A stretch of DNA of 64,000 nucleotides, taken from assembly GCA_004294225.1 (NCBI GenBank), contig REBA01000010.1, positions 107,706 to 171,705 on the forward strand, read 5' to 3'. Below the pieces are notes generated by a model, which was not told the origin of the DNA, did no database searches, and was given only the letters and a program-made list of their open reading frames with translations. Positions 8,297-17,109 of this stretch are shown here, one piece after another (position 1 is the first letter of the stretch; every line of letters starts with the position of its first letter). The position numbers and the translations under genes are program-made. This DNA is from Cytophagales bacterium. GTDB taxonomy: Bacteria > Bacteroidota > Bacteroidia > Cytophagales > Cytophagaceae.

Positions 8297-8908
8297 ATGC
8301 TCATCGAAACTCAATACCTGCCTTGTATAGATTTCTTTATTGAACTACTTAAATCAAAAGACCTTACACTAGAAACTAGCGAAAACTATCAAAAACAAAG
8401 CTACAGAAATCGCACAAAAATACTAGGTCCACATAAAATAGAAACACTTACTATACCTGTTCTGCATCAAGAAAATAAATTAATAACCTCAACAAAAATA
8501 GATTATTCCACCCCATGGGTAAATATTCATTTGCTAAGTATAAAAAGTGCTTATGGAAGGTCTCCGTTTTTTGAATATTATTTTCATTTATTAGAAAAAA
8601 TATATCTTCAAAAAATTATGCATCTCTTTGAATTCAATCAAAAACTACTGACAGTTTGTCTACAAATTTTAGATATGCAAAAAGAAATCAAAATTACAGA
8701 AGCATTTTCAAAACAAGCAGTTGAAAATTTCAATGATTGTCGAAATCTTATTCATCCTAAAAAACCAGAACATAACATAGACATAATTTCTAATCTTTCG
8801 TACACACAAACGTTTGGCAAAGTCTTTGTAAAAAATCTTTCTATTATTGATTTAATTTTCAATGAAGGGAAAAATTCAAAACAAATCCTTCAAAAAAACA
8901 TTCAATAA
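8297..8908 (+). CDS. WbqC family protein
   Basis: This 203-residue protein begins with the WbqC-type N-terminus (ETQYLPCIDFFIELLKS) and contains the family motifs YRNRTKILGPHKIETLTIPV, and later YGRSPFFEYYFHLLEKIY. WbqC proteins occur in polysaccharide and glycan clusters and their biochemistry is poorly defined. The ATG follows the eboF stop with no gap, making it the fourth gene of the ebo operon. The low-complexity, Lys/Gln-rich C-terminus looks natural for this AT-rich genome. Whether WbqC takes part in the ebo pathway is inference from position only. Confidence 0.85.
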   Translation: MLIETQYLPCIDFFIELLKSKDLTLETSENYQKQSYRNRTKILGPHKIETLTIPVLHQENKLITSTKIDYSTPWVNIHLLSIKSAYGRSPFFEYYFHLLEKIYLQKIMHLFEFNQKLLTVCLQILDMQKEIKITEAFSKQAVENFNDCRNLIHPKKPEHNIDIISNLSYTQTFGKVFVKNLSIIDLIFNEGKNSKQILQKNIQ

Positions 8909-8915
8909 ATTAAGA

Positions 8916-8948
8916 TTGAAACAAATATTTTCTGATAATAAATCTTTG
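8916..8948 (+). promoter_or_regulatory. Candidate clpC promoter
   Basis: TTG (8916-8918) and AATCTTTG (8941-8948) are separated by 22 bases, resembling the Bacteroidota consensus with one mismatch in the -7 box. It lies about 65 bases before the clpC ATG. Confidence 0.4.
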
Positions 8949-9011
8949 TTATAAAAATATTTATTTTAAATTTAAAAAGACAATTATTCACTGTAAGCTC
9001 CTTTTCTTATT

Positions 9012-11546
9012 ATGGAAGCAAAATTTTCAAATAGAGTAAAAGAAGTGATTTCTCTTTCAAGAGAAGAAGCACTTCGCCTTGGGCACGACTATATAGGTGC
9101 CGAACATTTATTATTAGGAATCATTAGAGAAGGAGAAGGAGTAGCTGTAAGTCTTCTCAAAAAACTCGGTATTTCTCTTGAAGACCTAAGAGGAACTCTT
9201 GAAAGTTCCACTAGGGGAACTGTTTCAGGAAATGTAAAAAATTTAGCCAATATACCACTCACTCGTCAGTCTGAAAAGGTGCTAAAGATTACATATTTAG
9301 AAGCAAAAATATTTAAAAGTGAACTTATAGGAACAGAACACTTGTTACTCTCTATATTAAGAGATGAAGATAATATTGCAACTCAAGTATTAGAAAAATT
9401 TGAAGTAACCTATGATGTGATTAAAGAATTACTAGAATACCACTCCCAAAACCCTAGAGCATCTGGAGATACTGACGATGGAGATGAAGATAGTGGAAAA
9501 ATATTTGGCGGTAGTTCTAGTTCTGCTGGGAAAGACACTTCCAAATCTGGGGCTGAAAAATCTAGAACACCAGTTTTAGATAATTTTGGTAGAGATCTTA
9601 CTAAATTAGCTGAAGACAATAAATTAGACCCAATAGTTGGCAGAGAAAAAGAAATCGAAAGGGTAGCTCAGGTGCTTAGTAGAAGAAAGAAAAACAACCC
9701 TATACTAATTGGTGAACCTGGTGTTGGTAAAACAGCTATTGCCGAAGGACTTGCTTTAAGAATCATACAAAAGAAAGTATCAAGAGTCTTATTTGGAAAA
9801 AGAGTCGTTACTTTAGATTTGGCTTCGCTAGTAGCTGGAACAAAATACAGAGGTCAATTTGAAGAAAGAATGAAAGCTGTAATGACCGAGCTTGAAAAAT
9901 CTCCAGAAGTAATCCTATTTATTGATGAGATTCATACTATAGTTGGTGCTGGTGGAGCTTCTGGTTCGCTTGATGCTTCAAATATGTTCAAACCAGCTCT
10001 AGCAAGAGGCGAAATACAATGCATAGGAGCCACAACATTAGATGAGTATAGACAATATATTGAAAAAGATGGGGCACTTGCACGTCGTTTTCAAATTGTA
10101 ATGATTGAAGCTACTTCACCAGAAGAAACCATACAAATCCTTAACAACATCAAAGACAAATATGAAGACCATCATCATGTTAATTTCTCTGATGAAGCCA
10201 TTGCTGCTTGCGTAAAGCTCAGCGACAGATATATCAGCGATAGATTCCTTCCTGATAAAGCGATTGATGTAATGGATGAAGCTGGTGCAAGGGTTCACAT
10301 CAACAATATTCATGTTCCGGCAGATATCGTCAAACTTGAAGATGCAATTGAAAATATTAAGAAAGAGAAAAACAAAGTGGTGAAAAGCCAAAAATATGAG
10401 GAAGCTGCAAAACTAAGGGATGATGAAAAAAAATTAATTGAAAAATTAGATAGTGCTAAACTTCGTTGGGAAGAAGAAACCAAAAAGAAACGTTATCAAG
10501 TAAAAGAAGAAAATGTTGCCGAAGTTATTGCAATGATGACTGGAATTCCAGTGAACAGAGTTGCTCAAAACGAAGGGCAGAAATTACTTTCTATGTCATC
10601 ATCTCTTCAAGGTAAAGTTATTGGTCAAGATGCTGCAATTTCTAAACTTGTAAAAGCAATTCAAAGAACAAGAGTAGGTCTAAAAGATCCTAAAAAACCA
10701 ATTGGTTCTTTTATTTTCTTAGGACCTACGGGTGTAGGTAAAACGGAATTAGCAAAAGTATTAGCTACCTACTTATTCGACAAAGATGATGCTCTGGTAA
10801 GGATAGATATGAGTGAATATATGGAAAAATTTTCTGTATCTAGACTAGTTGGTGCACCTCCTGGGTATGTTGGTTATGAAGAAGGTGGACAGCTTACTGA
10901 AAAAATAAGAAGAAAACCATATAGCGTGATTCTATTAGACGAAATAGAAAAAGCTCACCCTGATGTATTCAATCTACTTCTTCAAGTTCTTGATGATGGT
11001 ATATTAACAGACGGATTAGGAAGAAGAGTTGATTTTAGAAATACAATCATCATCATGACTTCTAACATTGGTGCAAGAGATTTGAAAGACTTTGGAGCAG
11101 GTATAGGTTTTGCTACAAAAGCAAGAGAAGACAAAATGGACGATATCATGAAAGGTACCATCCAAAATGCACTAAAGAAAGCATTCTCTCCTGAGTTCTT
11201 AAATAGACTTGACGATGTAATAGTATTCAATAATCTTGAGCGTACACATATACATCAAATTATTGATATTATTCTTCAAAAAGTATTTGCAAGAATACTA
11301 ACCTTGGGTTACCAAATAGAGCTTTCTGAAAAAGCTAAAGATTTTATTGCCGACAAAGGATATGACCCAAATTATGGTGCAAGACCTCTAAACAGAGCAA
11401 TTCAAAAGTATTTGGAAGATCCTGTTGCTGAAGAAATTCTTAAAGGAGAAATTGCCGAAGGAGATACCTTAATGGCTGATCATCTTGAAGGGGAGCAACA
11501 ACTAATCCTTACTTTAAAAAAGAAAACAGTAGATAAGGAAGGATAA
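9012..11546 (+). CDS. clpC: ClpC: ATP-dependent Clp protease ATPase subunit
   Basis: The 844-residue length and architecture are those of ClpC. Two Clp_N repeats (about residues 3-145) precede a first AAA+ module with Walker A GEPGVGKT near 234, then a UVR-type coiled segment (about 448-483), and a second AAA+ module with Walker A GPTGVGKT near 571 and a C-terminal D2-small domain. An IGF tripeptide in the second module (GAGIGFATK) matches the loop by which Clp ATPases dock on ClpP. It unfolds proteins for ClpP in the cytoplasm. No clpP lies nearby. It stands alone between the ebo operon and a strong terminator. Confidence 0.97.
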   Translation: MEAKFSNRVKEVISLSREEALRLGHDYIGAEHLLLGIIREGEGVAVSLLKKLGISLEDLRGTLESSTRGTVSGNVKNLANIPLTRQSEKVLKITYLEAKIFKSELIGTEHLLLSILRDEDNIATQVLEKFEVTYDVIKELLEYHSQNPRASGDTDDGDEDSGKIFGGSSSSAGKDTSKSGAEKSRTPVLDNFGRDLTKLAEDNKLDPIVGREKEIERVAQVLSRRKKNNPILIGEPGVGKTAIAEGLALRIIQKKVSRVLFGKRVVTLDLASLVAGTKYRGQFEERMKAVMTELEKSPEVILFIDEIHTIVGAGGASGSLDASNMFKPALARGEIQCIGATTLDEYRQYIEKDGALARRFQIVMIEATSPEETIQILNNIKDKYEDHHHVNFSDEAIAACVKLSDRYISDRFLPDKAIDVMDEAGARVHINNIHVPADIVKLEDAIENIKKEKNKVVKSQKYEEAAKLRDDEKKLIEKLDSAKLRWEEETKKKRYQVKEENVAEVIAMMTGIPVNRVAQNEGQKLLSMSSSLQGKVIGQDAAISKLVKAIQRTRVGLKDPKKPIGSFIFLGPTGVGKTELAKVLATYLFDKDDALVRIDMSEYMEKFSVSRLVGAPPGYVGYEEGGQLTEKIRRKPYSVILLDEIEKAHPDVFNLLLQVLDDGILTDGLGRRVDFRNTIIIMTSNIGARDLKDFGAGIGFATKAREDKMDDIMKGTIQNALKKAFSPEFLNRLDDVIVFNNLERTHIHQIIDIILQKVFARILTLGYQIELSEKAKDFIADKGYDPNYGARPLNRAIQKYLEDPVAEEILKGEIAEGDTLMADHLEGEQQLILTLKKKTVDKEG

Positions 11547-11559
11547 ACATCTTTTAGTA

Positions 11560-11606
11560 TTTCAATAAAAAACCTAAGAGTTATACCTTAGGTTTTTTTA
11601 TTGAAA
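11560..11606. terminator. Bidirectional terminator between clpC and porT
   Basis: A 19-base arm (11560-11578) pairs with 11587-11606 with a single-base bulge: the core CCTAAG/CTTAGG is flanked by A and T runs, so it can terminate both clpC (plus) and porT (minus). Confidence 0.92.
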
Positions 11607-11627
11607 TAAATGAAATCACATCAAAGC

Positions 11628-12386
11628 TTATTCAAAATGCAAAAACAAAGAAATTGTATGTGTACTAATTCTTTGGATACTTCTACTATATATATTATCA
11701 TCTTTGTTAAGCATATTCAACAAACCATGACTAAATCTTATTTCAGGAGAAAACTTAAACAATGGGTAATAGATATCTAATCCAAAACCATAATCAATAC
11801 ACAAATCAAAATTACTAGAACGAAGCTCGGTATCTTTTTTCTCTTTTTTCTTAGCTCCTGCCTCAATTGCTGCCTTTAATCCACCTACCATATACATTCT
11901 AAAATTCCCTCTTCTTTGAGACTTATATTTACACATTAATGGAATCTCAATAAAAGTTGATTCTGTAGTTTGAGTTGTAGTGAAACTATTCTTGAAAACA
12001 AAGTTCATATCCCTTTGATAAAAAGCAACTGTTGGCAATAATCTTAGGTCTAAAAAATCAGTAAGTTTTAAGTTTAGAATAAAACCCAAAGTAAATCCTG
12101 TAGTACGAGTTCCTGTAACAGAGACAACCGAATCTTCTTCATTAGAAAAATAGTTTTTTGAAAAAGTAGGCTTAAAACGAGTACTATTTAAACCCAAAGT
12201 AAATCCATAGTGCAACCTCCTATCATCATAATAGGGCAAGTTATTACTTGACCATTTACTGGTTCTTTCCTTAAATGAAGCATCCTGCCCATTAATTTGA
12301 TGAATCAGAATTAATAGGAAACCAATTATATATATTACTTTTTGCAAATGTAGAGGGCACTTATGCCCATAGTTAGATTTAAACAT
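11628..12386 (-). CDS. porT: PorT/SprT-like T9SS outer-membrane protein
   Basis: This 252-residue protein has a hydrophobic export signal ending near INGQDA and a porin-family eight-strand-like barrel: repeated strands such as YGFTLGLN, FTLGFILNLKLTDFLDLRLLPTVAF and a C-terminal aromatic strand. Placement directly after ubiE is typical of porT in Bacteroidota, and the length is close to known PorT. PorT is needed for T9SS secretion and gliding. With the ATG at 12386 the gene overlaps ubiE by 52 bases; a TTG at 12347 would give a shorter, more compact signal peptide and a smaller overlap. The assignment rests on context plus fold. Confidence 0.82.
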   Translation of the reverse strand: MFKSNYGHKCPLHLQKVIYIIGFLLILIHQINGQDASFKERTSKWSSNNLPYYDDRRLHYGFTLGLNSTRFKPTFSKNYFSNEEDSVVSVTGTRTTGFTLGFILNLKLTDFLDLRLLPTVAFYQRDMNFVFKNSFTTTQTTESTFIEIPLMCKYKSQRRGNFRMYMVGGLKAAIEAGAKKKEKKDTELRSSNFDLCIDYGFGLDIYYPLFKFSPEIRFSHGLLNMLNKDDNIYSRSIQRISTHTISLFLHFE

Positions 12387-13063
12387 TCTACCGATTTAAA
12401 ACCTAGAGACTTTAAAATTACAACAAAAGCTTTACCATAGGGAAAGGCTTGAACAGATTCTGGAAGATAGGAATAAGCCCTGTGGTCTTTAGAAACCAAT
12501 CTTCCAAATAGAGGTAATATTTTTTTAAAATAAAAGTTATATAAAACATTAAAAGGAAAAGACTCTGGTTTTGAAAACTCTAAAATCATCAAAGTACCTC
12601 CAGGCTTTAATACTCTTTTCATGTTTTCAATGCCTTTATTTAGATTTTCAAAATTTCTTACACCAAATGCAACGATGACCGCATCAAAATAATTATCAGG
12701 AAACAGAATATTTTCAGAATCCCCAGTTTGTAGCTCTATTTTATGAATCAAACTAGCTTTGCTTATTTTCTTTCTTCCTTGAGCTAGCATCCCCTCAGAA
12801 ATATCTATTCCTATTACTTTTTCAGGATTTGCACGAAGTGCTTCAAAAGCAAAATCTGCAGTACCAGTAGCAACATCTAGAATAAGTTTTGGGTTTTCTT
12901 TTTTTAATATAGAGATCGCTTTTTTTCTCCATAATTTATCAATTCCTAAACTTAAAAAATGATTAAGAAAATCATACCTTCCAGATATATTATCAAACAT
13001 TTCTGCAACTTGTTCCTTCTTATTAGTTGCATTCTGATGGTATGGCAGTACAGACTTTGTCAA
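12335..13063 (-). CDS. ubiE: UbiE/MenG demethylmenaquinone methyltransferase
   Basis: This class I SAM-dependent methyltransferase (242 residues) makes menaquinone from demethylmenaquinone. The UbiE signature is clear: KKEQVAEMFDNISGRYDFLNHFLSLGID, then the SAM motif ILDVATGTADFA, and FGVRNFENLNKG and RVLKPGGTLMILEFSKP. The start is a TTG at 13063; no ATG lies upstream, and the N-terminal residues up to the first internal Met (residue 22) resemble those of homologues, so the TTG is favoured. It lies between porE (47-base gap) and porT (overlap), a common linkage in Bacteroidota. Confidence 0.95.
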   Translation of the reverse strand: MTKSVLPYHQNATNKKEQVAEMFDNISGRYDFLNHFLSLGIDKLWRKKAISILKKENPKLILDVATGTADFAFEALRANPEKVIGIDISEGMLAQGRKKISKASLIHKIELQTGDSENILFPDNYFDAVIVAFGVRNFENLNKGIENMKRVLKPGGTLMILEFSKPESFPFNVLYNFYFKKILPLFGRLVSKDHRAYSYLPESVQAFPYGKAFVVILKSLGFKSVECLNLTMGISALYICKK

Positions 13064-13110
13064 TTGTTCAATTGTTTTAATTTACTAAGGTAATAAATAA
13101 TTAAATGATA

Positions 13111-15057
13111 TTACTGTATAACCTCAATTTCTATTCTTCTGTTGAATTGTCTTCCCAGTTCATTTTCATTAGACTCTACGGGAGACGAATCCCCTAATCC
13201 CTCTATTTGCAATCGTTGTGAAGCTATACCATTTTTTGTAAAAAAATTAGCTACTGATGCTGCTCGGTCTTTGGATAGGCTTAAGTTATATGCTTTATCA
13301 CCAACATTATCAGTATGACCAATAATCTTTATTTTCAGCTTACTAGCATTTAAAAAAACAACCCAAGACTGAAGTTCAATCAATGATTCTGGCTTAAGAA
13401 TAGCCTTTCCTGAGTCAAAATAAATATTTCTTAATATAGATTTTTCCCCTAATTCTAGAGGTTGAAGCATGAATTGAATAGTTTTTTTCAAAAAAGCAGA
13501 ATCATCTTCGACATAAATCTGTTCTGAATAGGGCAAATGTTTTTCTGACAATACTTCTACCACATACCGTTTCCCTGGATTAAGAGCTACCTTGTAAGCA
13601 CCGTCTTCTTGTGCGGAAACGGTATTTATAACTTTTTCTTTATCATATAATTCAGTGAATTTTAAAATTGCTTTTATGGGTTTATTACTTTTATCAATGG
13701 TATTTCCAGAAATTATCAGCAATGGTTTTTCTTTCACGTTCCATTCCAACATATAAATATCTTCTGCTCCAAATCCTTCGGGGCGAATTGAGGAAAAATA
13801 TGCCCTTCTTCCATCTGCAGACCAAACAAAATCAATATCGTCTTCTGGCGAATTAATAGGCACACCAATATTTATTGCTGAAGTCCATTTATTATTGGTA
13901 TCGAGACTACTAAAAAATATATCATATCCACCAATACTCTCTGGTCTGTCAGAGCTAAAATATAAAGTTCTTCTATTGGGATGGATAAAAGGGGCTTCCT
14001 CATCAAAAGTAGAATTAATTTCTTTTCCAAGGTTGAATGGTTTTCCCCAAGTTCCATCTTTTTGCTTATTACATACATAGATATCTTTCCCTCCAAAACC
14101 ACCTTTTTTGTTGCTTGAAAAATAGATCTGCTGTCCATCAGAACTGATACTTGCACAACTTTCCCATGCTTCAGAATTGATTGTTTTTGGAAGTAAGGCA
14201 GGTAAAGCCCATAATTTATTGGTATATTCCGAGAAATAAAGGTTTTCATTTCTATAAACCAATAAAGTTCGCCCGTCAAAGGATACAGCAGCTGAAGCAT
14301 CATGACCTTCTGTATTAATGGGAAAACCCATATTCGTAGCTATCTGCCATTGACTAGAGTCGTTTTTTACTGATTGCCATAAATCTTCATAATATCTATT
14401 TGTTCTAATATCTATAGTTTTCCCTATGTTATTTGGCCTACATGAAGTGAAAATAAGCTTGTTCTCATCGGTAAATAGAACTGGAGAATATTCTGGATAT
14501 TTAGAATTTATTGTAGAACCTAAATTTGTTATCTTAACATTATTTTTAAATTTAGATAATCTCAAAGCATTAAAGCAATGGCGTTCTAATTGATCAATCT
14601 GGATTTTTCTAAACTTACCAGTAGTCATAGAATCTTGATTTTTAATCTTTGCTAATTGTAAAAATTCTAACGCTTTTTGAAATTGACTATTCACGTGGTA
14701 TGCTTTTGCCAAATTAAAACTAAAACCATCGGTAGTAAAATTTAAATTTTGGGCTTTTAGAAACCAATCCAGAGCCTTTGTTTTTTCTACTGAGTTCAGT
14801 AAGCATATACCTATTTTGTATTTTATTTCTGCATTTTCTGGGACTAAGCTATCTAATTTCTTGTAATCTCTTAATGCCAAATCAAAGAGCGAAGCACGGA
14901 AATAATCATCTGCCCTGTACTGAATATTTTTTATTTGAAAATTTTGCGAATAGGTTTTATGAGAGTTCAGTAAAAAAAAAGATATAGCAATTATAAACAC
15001 ATATTGCCTGACCAAAACTAATTGAAATAAATTCATATAGAAATTTTTAAAAAGCAT
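13111..15057 (-). CDS. porE: PorE-like T9SS protein (TPR, beta-propeller, CRD, OmpA)
   Basis: The 648-residue product has a signal region (hydrophobic about 18-37), TPR-like helices (about 45-160), WD40-like PD40 beta-propeller blades (about 175-430, with repeated FTSCRP, ISSDGQQIYFSSNKKGGFGGKDIY and LYFSSDRP motifs), a carboxypeptidase-regulatory-like domain (about 450-520) and an OmpA C-terminal peptidoglycan-binding domain (about 540-648, with IIGHTDNVGD and NRRIEIEV). This exact order is that of PorE, the periplasmic T9SS component that links the machine to peptidoglycan. Its presence upstream of ubiE-porT strengthens the call. Other OmpA/PD40 proteins share the architecture, so some doubt remains. 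Confidence 0.8.
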   Translation of the reverse strand: MLFKNFYMNLFQLVLVRQYVFIIAISFFLLNSHKTYSQNFQIKNIQYRADDYFRASLFDLALRDYKKLDSLVPENAEIKYKIGICLLNSVEKTKALDWFLKAQNLNFTTDGFSFNLAKAYHVNSQFQKALEFLQLAKIKNQDSMTTGKFRKIQIDQLERHCFNALRLSKFKNNVKITNLGSTINSKYPEYSPVLFTDENKLIFTSCRPNNIGKTIDIRTNRYYEDLWQSVKNDSSQWQIATNMGFPINTEGHDASAAVSFDGRTLLVYRNENLYFSEYTNKLWALPALLPKTINSEAWESCASISSDGQQIYFSSNKKGGFGGKDIYVCNKQKDGTWGKPFNLGKEINSTFDEEAPFIHPNRRTLYFSSDRPESIGGYDIFFSSLDTNNKWTSAINIGVPINSPEDDIDFVWSADGRRAYFSSIRPEGFGAEDIYMLEWNVKEKPLLIISGNTIDKSNKPIKAILKFTELYDKEKVINTVSAQEDGAYKVALNPGKRYVVEVLSEKHLPYSEQIYVEDDSAFLKKTIQFMLQPLELGEKSILRNIYFDSGKAILKPESLIELQSWVVFLNASKLKIKIIGHTDNVGDKAYNLSLSKDRAASVANFFTKNGIASQRLQIEGLGDSSPVESNENELGRQFNRRIEIEVIQ

Positions 15058-15165
15058 TCTTGATGATTTTCACCGAATACTTTATTAAATCTAAAACAAA
15101 GCTCATTATTTTTCAATAATTTTAGAAAACTTAATCTTTCCGCCCACCATAAATCTTAATCAAGA

Positions 15166-15771
15166 ATGAAAATTACTAAAGCGATATACCTTCAAGGAAA
15201 TGTTGATTATAAAAAATGCCCACCTACCAACAAACCAGAATTTGCATTTATTGGAAGATCAAATGTAGGGAAATCTTCGATTATCAACATGCTTACCGAC
15301 AACAGGAAGTTGGCTCAAGTATCTGCCAGCCCAGGTAAAACCAAACTAATTAATCATTTTCTTATCAACGACAATTGGTATTTGGTAGATTTACCCGGAT
15401 ATGGTTGGGCTAGAACAAGTAAAAGTTCAAAACAAGAATGGGACTTAATGACAAAAGATTATCTTACAAAGAGAGAAAACATGATATGTGCTTTTGTGCT
15501 TATAGATAGTTGCATAGAAGCTCAACAAATTGATTTAGATTATATGGAAGGTCTCGCAACACATGGTATTCCTTTTGTAATTTTATTTACTAAAGCCGAT
15601 AGAACTAACAAAACTAAAATCAACGGTGTGATTGAACAATACAAAAACAAAATGAAAGAAACCTGGGAAGAGCTTCCTCAAATGTTTATAACCTCATCAA
15701 AAAACAAATTAGGCAAAGAAGAAATCTTAGAATTTATAGATGACTTGGTTAAAGATTTTTTTTCTAAATAA
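15166..15771 (+). CDS. ysxC: YsxC/EngB ribosome biogenesis GTPase
   Basis: This 201-residue TRAFAC-class GTPase (YihA/EngB) has G1 GRSNVGKSS, the switch segment SASPGKTKLINHF, G3 DLPGYGWAR and G4 TKAD, in the expected order and with the usual family length. It acts in assembly of the large ribosomal subunit. It is divergent from porE and is followed by lpxB after 35 bases, so the two are probably co-transcribed. Confidence 0.97.
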   Translation: MKITKAIYLQGNVDYKKCPPTNKPEFAFIGRSNVGKSSIINMLTDNRKLAQVSASPGKTKLINHFLINDNWYLVDLPGYGWARTSKSSKQEWDLMTKDYLTKRENMICAFVLIDSCIEAQQIDLDYMEGLATHGIPFVILFTKADRTNKTKINGVIEQYKNKMKETWEELPQMFITSSKNKLGKEEILEFIDDLVKDFFSK

Positions 15772-15806
15772 AAAAATAATCTGCTTGATAGTAAAATTAT
15801 TAAAAA

Positions 15807-16928
15807 ATGAAATATTATATAATTGCTGGTGAACGTTCTGGGGATTTGCATGCTTCTAATCTTATAAAAAGTTTAAAAACAGAAGATGCTAGTGCCAATT
15901 TTAGGGCTTTAGGTGGTGATCTTATGAAAGCAGAAGGTGCTGACCTTTACAGATACTACCATGAAATCAATTATATGGGAGTATGGGAAGTGGCTAAGAA
16001 CATTAGAATTATATTAAAGAATCTCAAAGAATGCCAAAAAGATATACTTAGCTACCAACCAGATGTATTGATTCTAGTAGACTTTGGTGGTTTCAATATG
16101 AAAATGGCAAAATTTGCTAAACAACATAATATCAAAACCTTTTATTATATATCTCCAAAAGTATGGGCTTGGAATACAAAAAGGGCTTATAAAATAAAAA
16201 AAGATGTAGATAGAATGTTTGTAATACTACCTTTTGAAAAAGAATTTTTCAAGCAATTTAATTATGAGGTAGACTATGTTGGAAACCCAGTCTTGGATAG
16301 TATTTCAGAATTTATACCAGACAATTCCCTCAACGATTATTTTAACCAATTCAAGCAACCCAAAATTGCTATTTTGCCTGGAAGCAGAAAATATGAAGTT
16401 GAAAATATGTTTTCAGTGATAGGTGATGTTGTTAAAAAATTCCCCAACTATAAATTCTTCATAGCAGCAGTCAATAGCTTGCCCACTGAATATTATGAAA
16501 ACTTTCAAAAAAAGTACCCACAAGTAGAAATTTTATATGAAAAAACATACGACCTACTTCATCGATCACAAGCTGCTATTGTTACATCAGGTACCGCAAG
16601 TTTAGAAACTGCATTACTTCAAATACCTCACATGGTAGTTTTTAAAGCAAACCCAGTTTCCTATTTCATTGCTATGTTGGTATTAAAAATACAATTTGTA
16701 TCCTTACCTAACCTCATTGCAGGAAAGGAAGTAGTAAAAGAATTTTTACAAAAAAAATTCTCTCCAGATAACGTGTCAAACCATTTAGAAGAATTATTAA
16801 ATGATAATAAAATAATTAATACACAACTTAATGGTTATAAGGAAATAAGAAAAATCTTAGGAACACCAGGAACTGCAAATCTTACCGCAAAAAAAATGTA
16901 TCAATATTTAACCAACGATATAGCATAA
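15807..16928 (+). CDS. lpxB: LpxB lipid-A-disaccharide synthase
   Basis: The 373-residue glycosyltransferase joins UDP-diacylglucosamine and lipid X into the lipid A disaccharide at the inner membrane. Family signatures are the N-terminal IIAGERSGDLHAS, FRALGGDLM, ILVDFGGFNMKMAK, YYISPKVWAWN, ILPGSRKYEV and SGTASLETALLQIPHMVVFK. It lies after ysxC. The rest of the lpx pathway (lpxA, C, D) is 21-25 kb away in this window on the other strand. Confidence 0.97.
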   Translation: MKYYIIAGERSGDLHASNLIKSLKTEDASANFRALGGDLMKAEGADLYRYYHEINYMGVWEVAKNIRIILKNLKECQKDILSYQPDVLILVDFGGFNMKMAKFAKQHNIKTFYYISPKVWAWNTKRAYKIKKDVDRMFVILPFEKEFFKQFNYEVDYVGNPVLDSISEFIPDNSLNDYFNQFKQPKIAILPGSRKYEVENMFSVIGDVVKKFPNYKFFIAAVNSLPTEYYENFQKKYPQVEILYEKTYDLLHRSQAAIVTSGTASLETALLQIPHMVVFKANPVSYFIAMLVLKIQFVSLPNLIAGKEVVKEFLQKKFSPDNVSNHLEELLNDNKIINTQLNGYKEIRKILGTPGTANLTAKKMYQYLTNDIA

Positions 16929-17040
16929 AATAATTAAAAAAAATAATACTGTAACTACTAATATTTTACATCATAAACTGATAATAAATCAATTTATTTT
17001 ATTAAATTTAATTTAATTTCTTATTACCAACACTTTTTTT

Positions 17041-17075
17041 ACAACTATTAAAATTCAGTTATTCTTAATAGTTGT
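17041..17075. promoter_or_regulatory. Perfect 11-bp inverted repeat before the giant adhesin gene
   Basis: ACAACTATTAA (17041-17051) and TTAATAGTTGT (17065-17075) are perfectly complementary with a 13-base loop, 35 bases before the ATG. It is not followed by a T-run on the plus strand, so it is unlikely to be an intrinsic terminator of lpxB. It could be an mRNA leader hairpin or an operator. Confidence 0.5.
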
Positions 17076-17109
17076 ACTTAAAAAACATAAAACATTTATA
17101 ATTATCACT

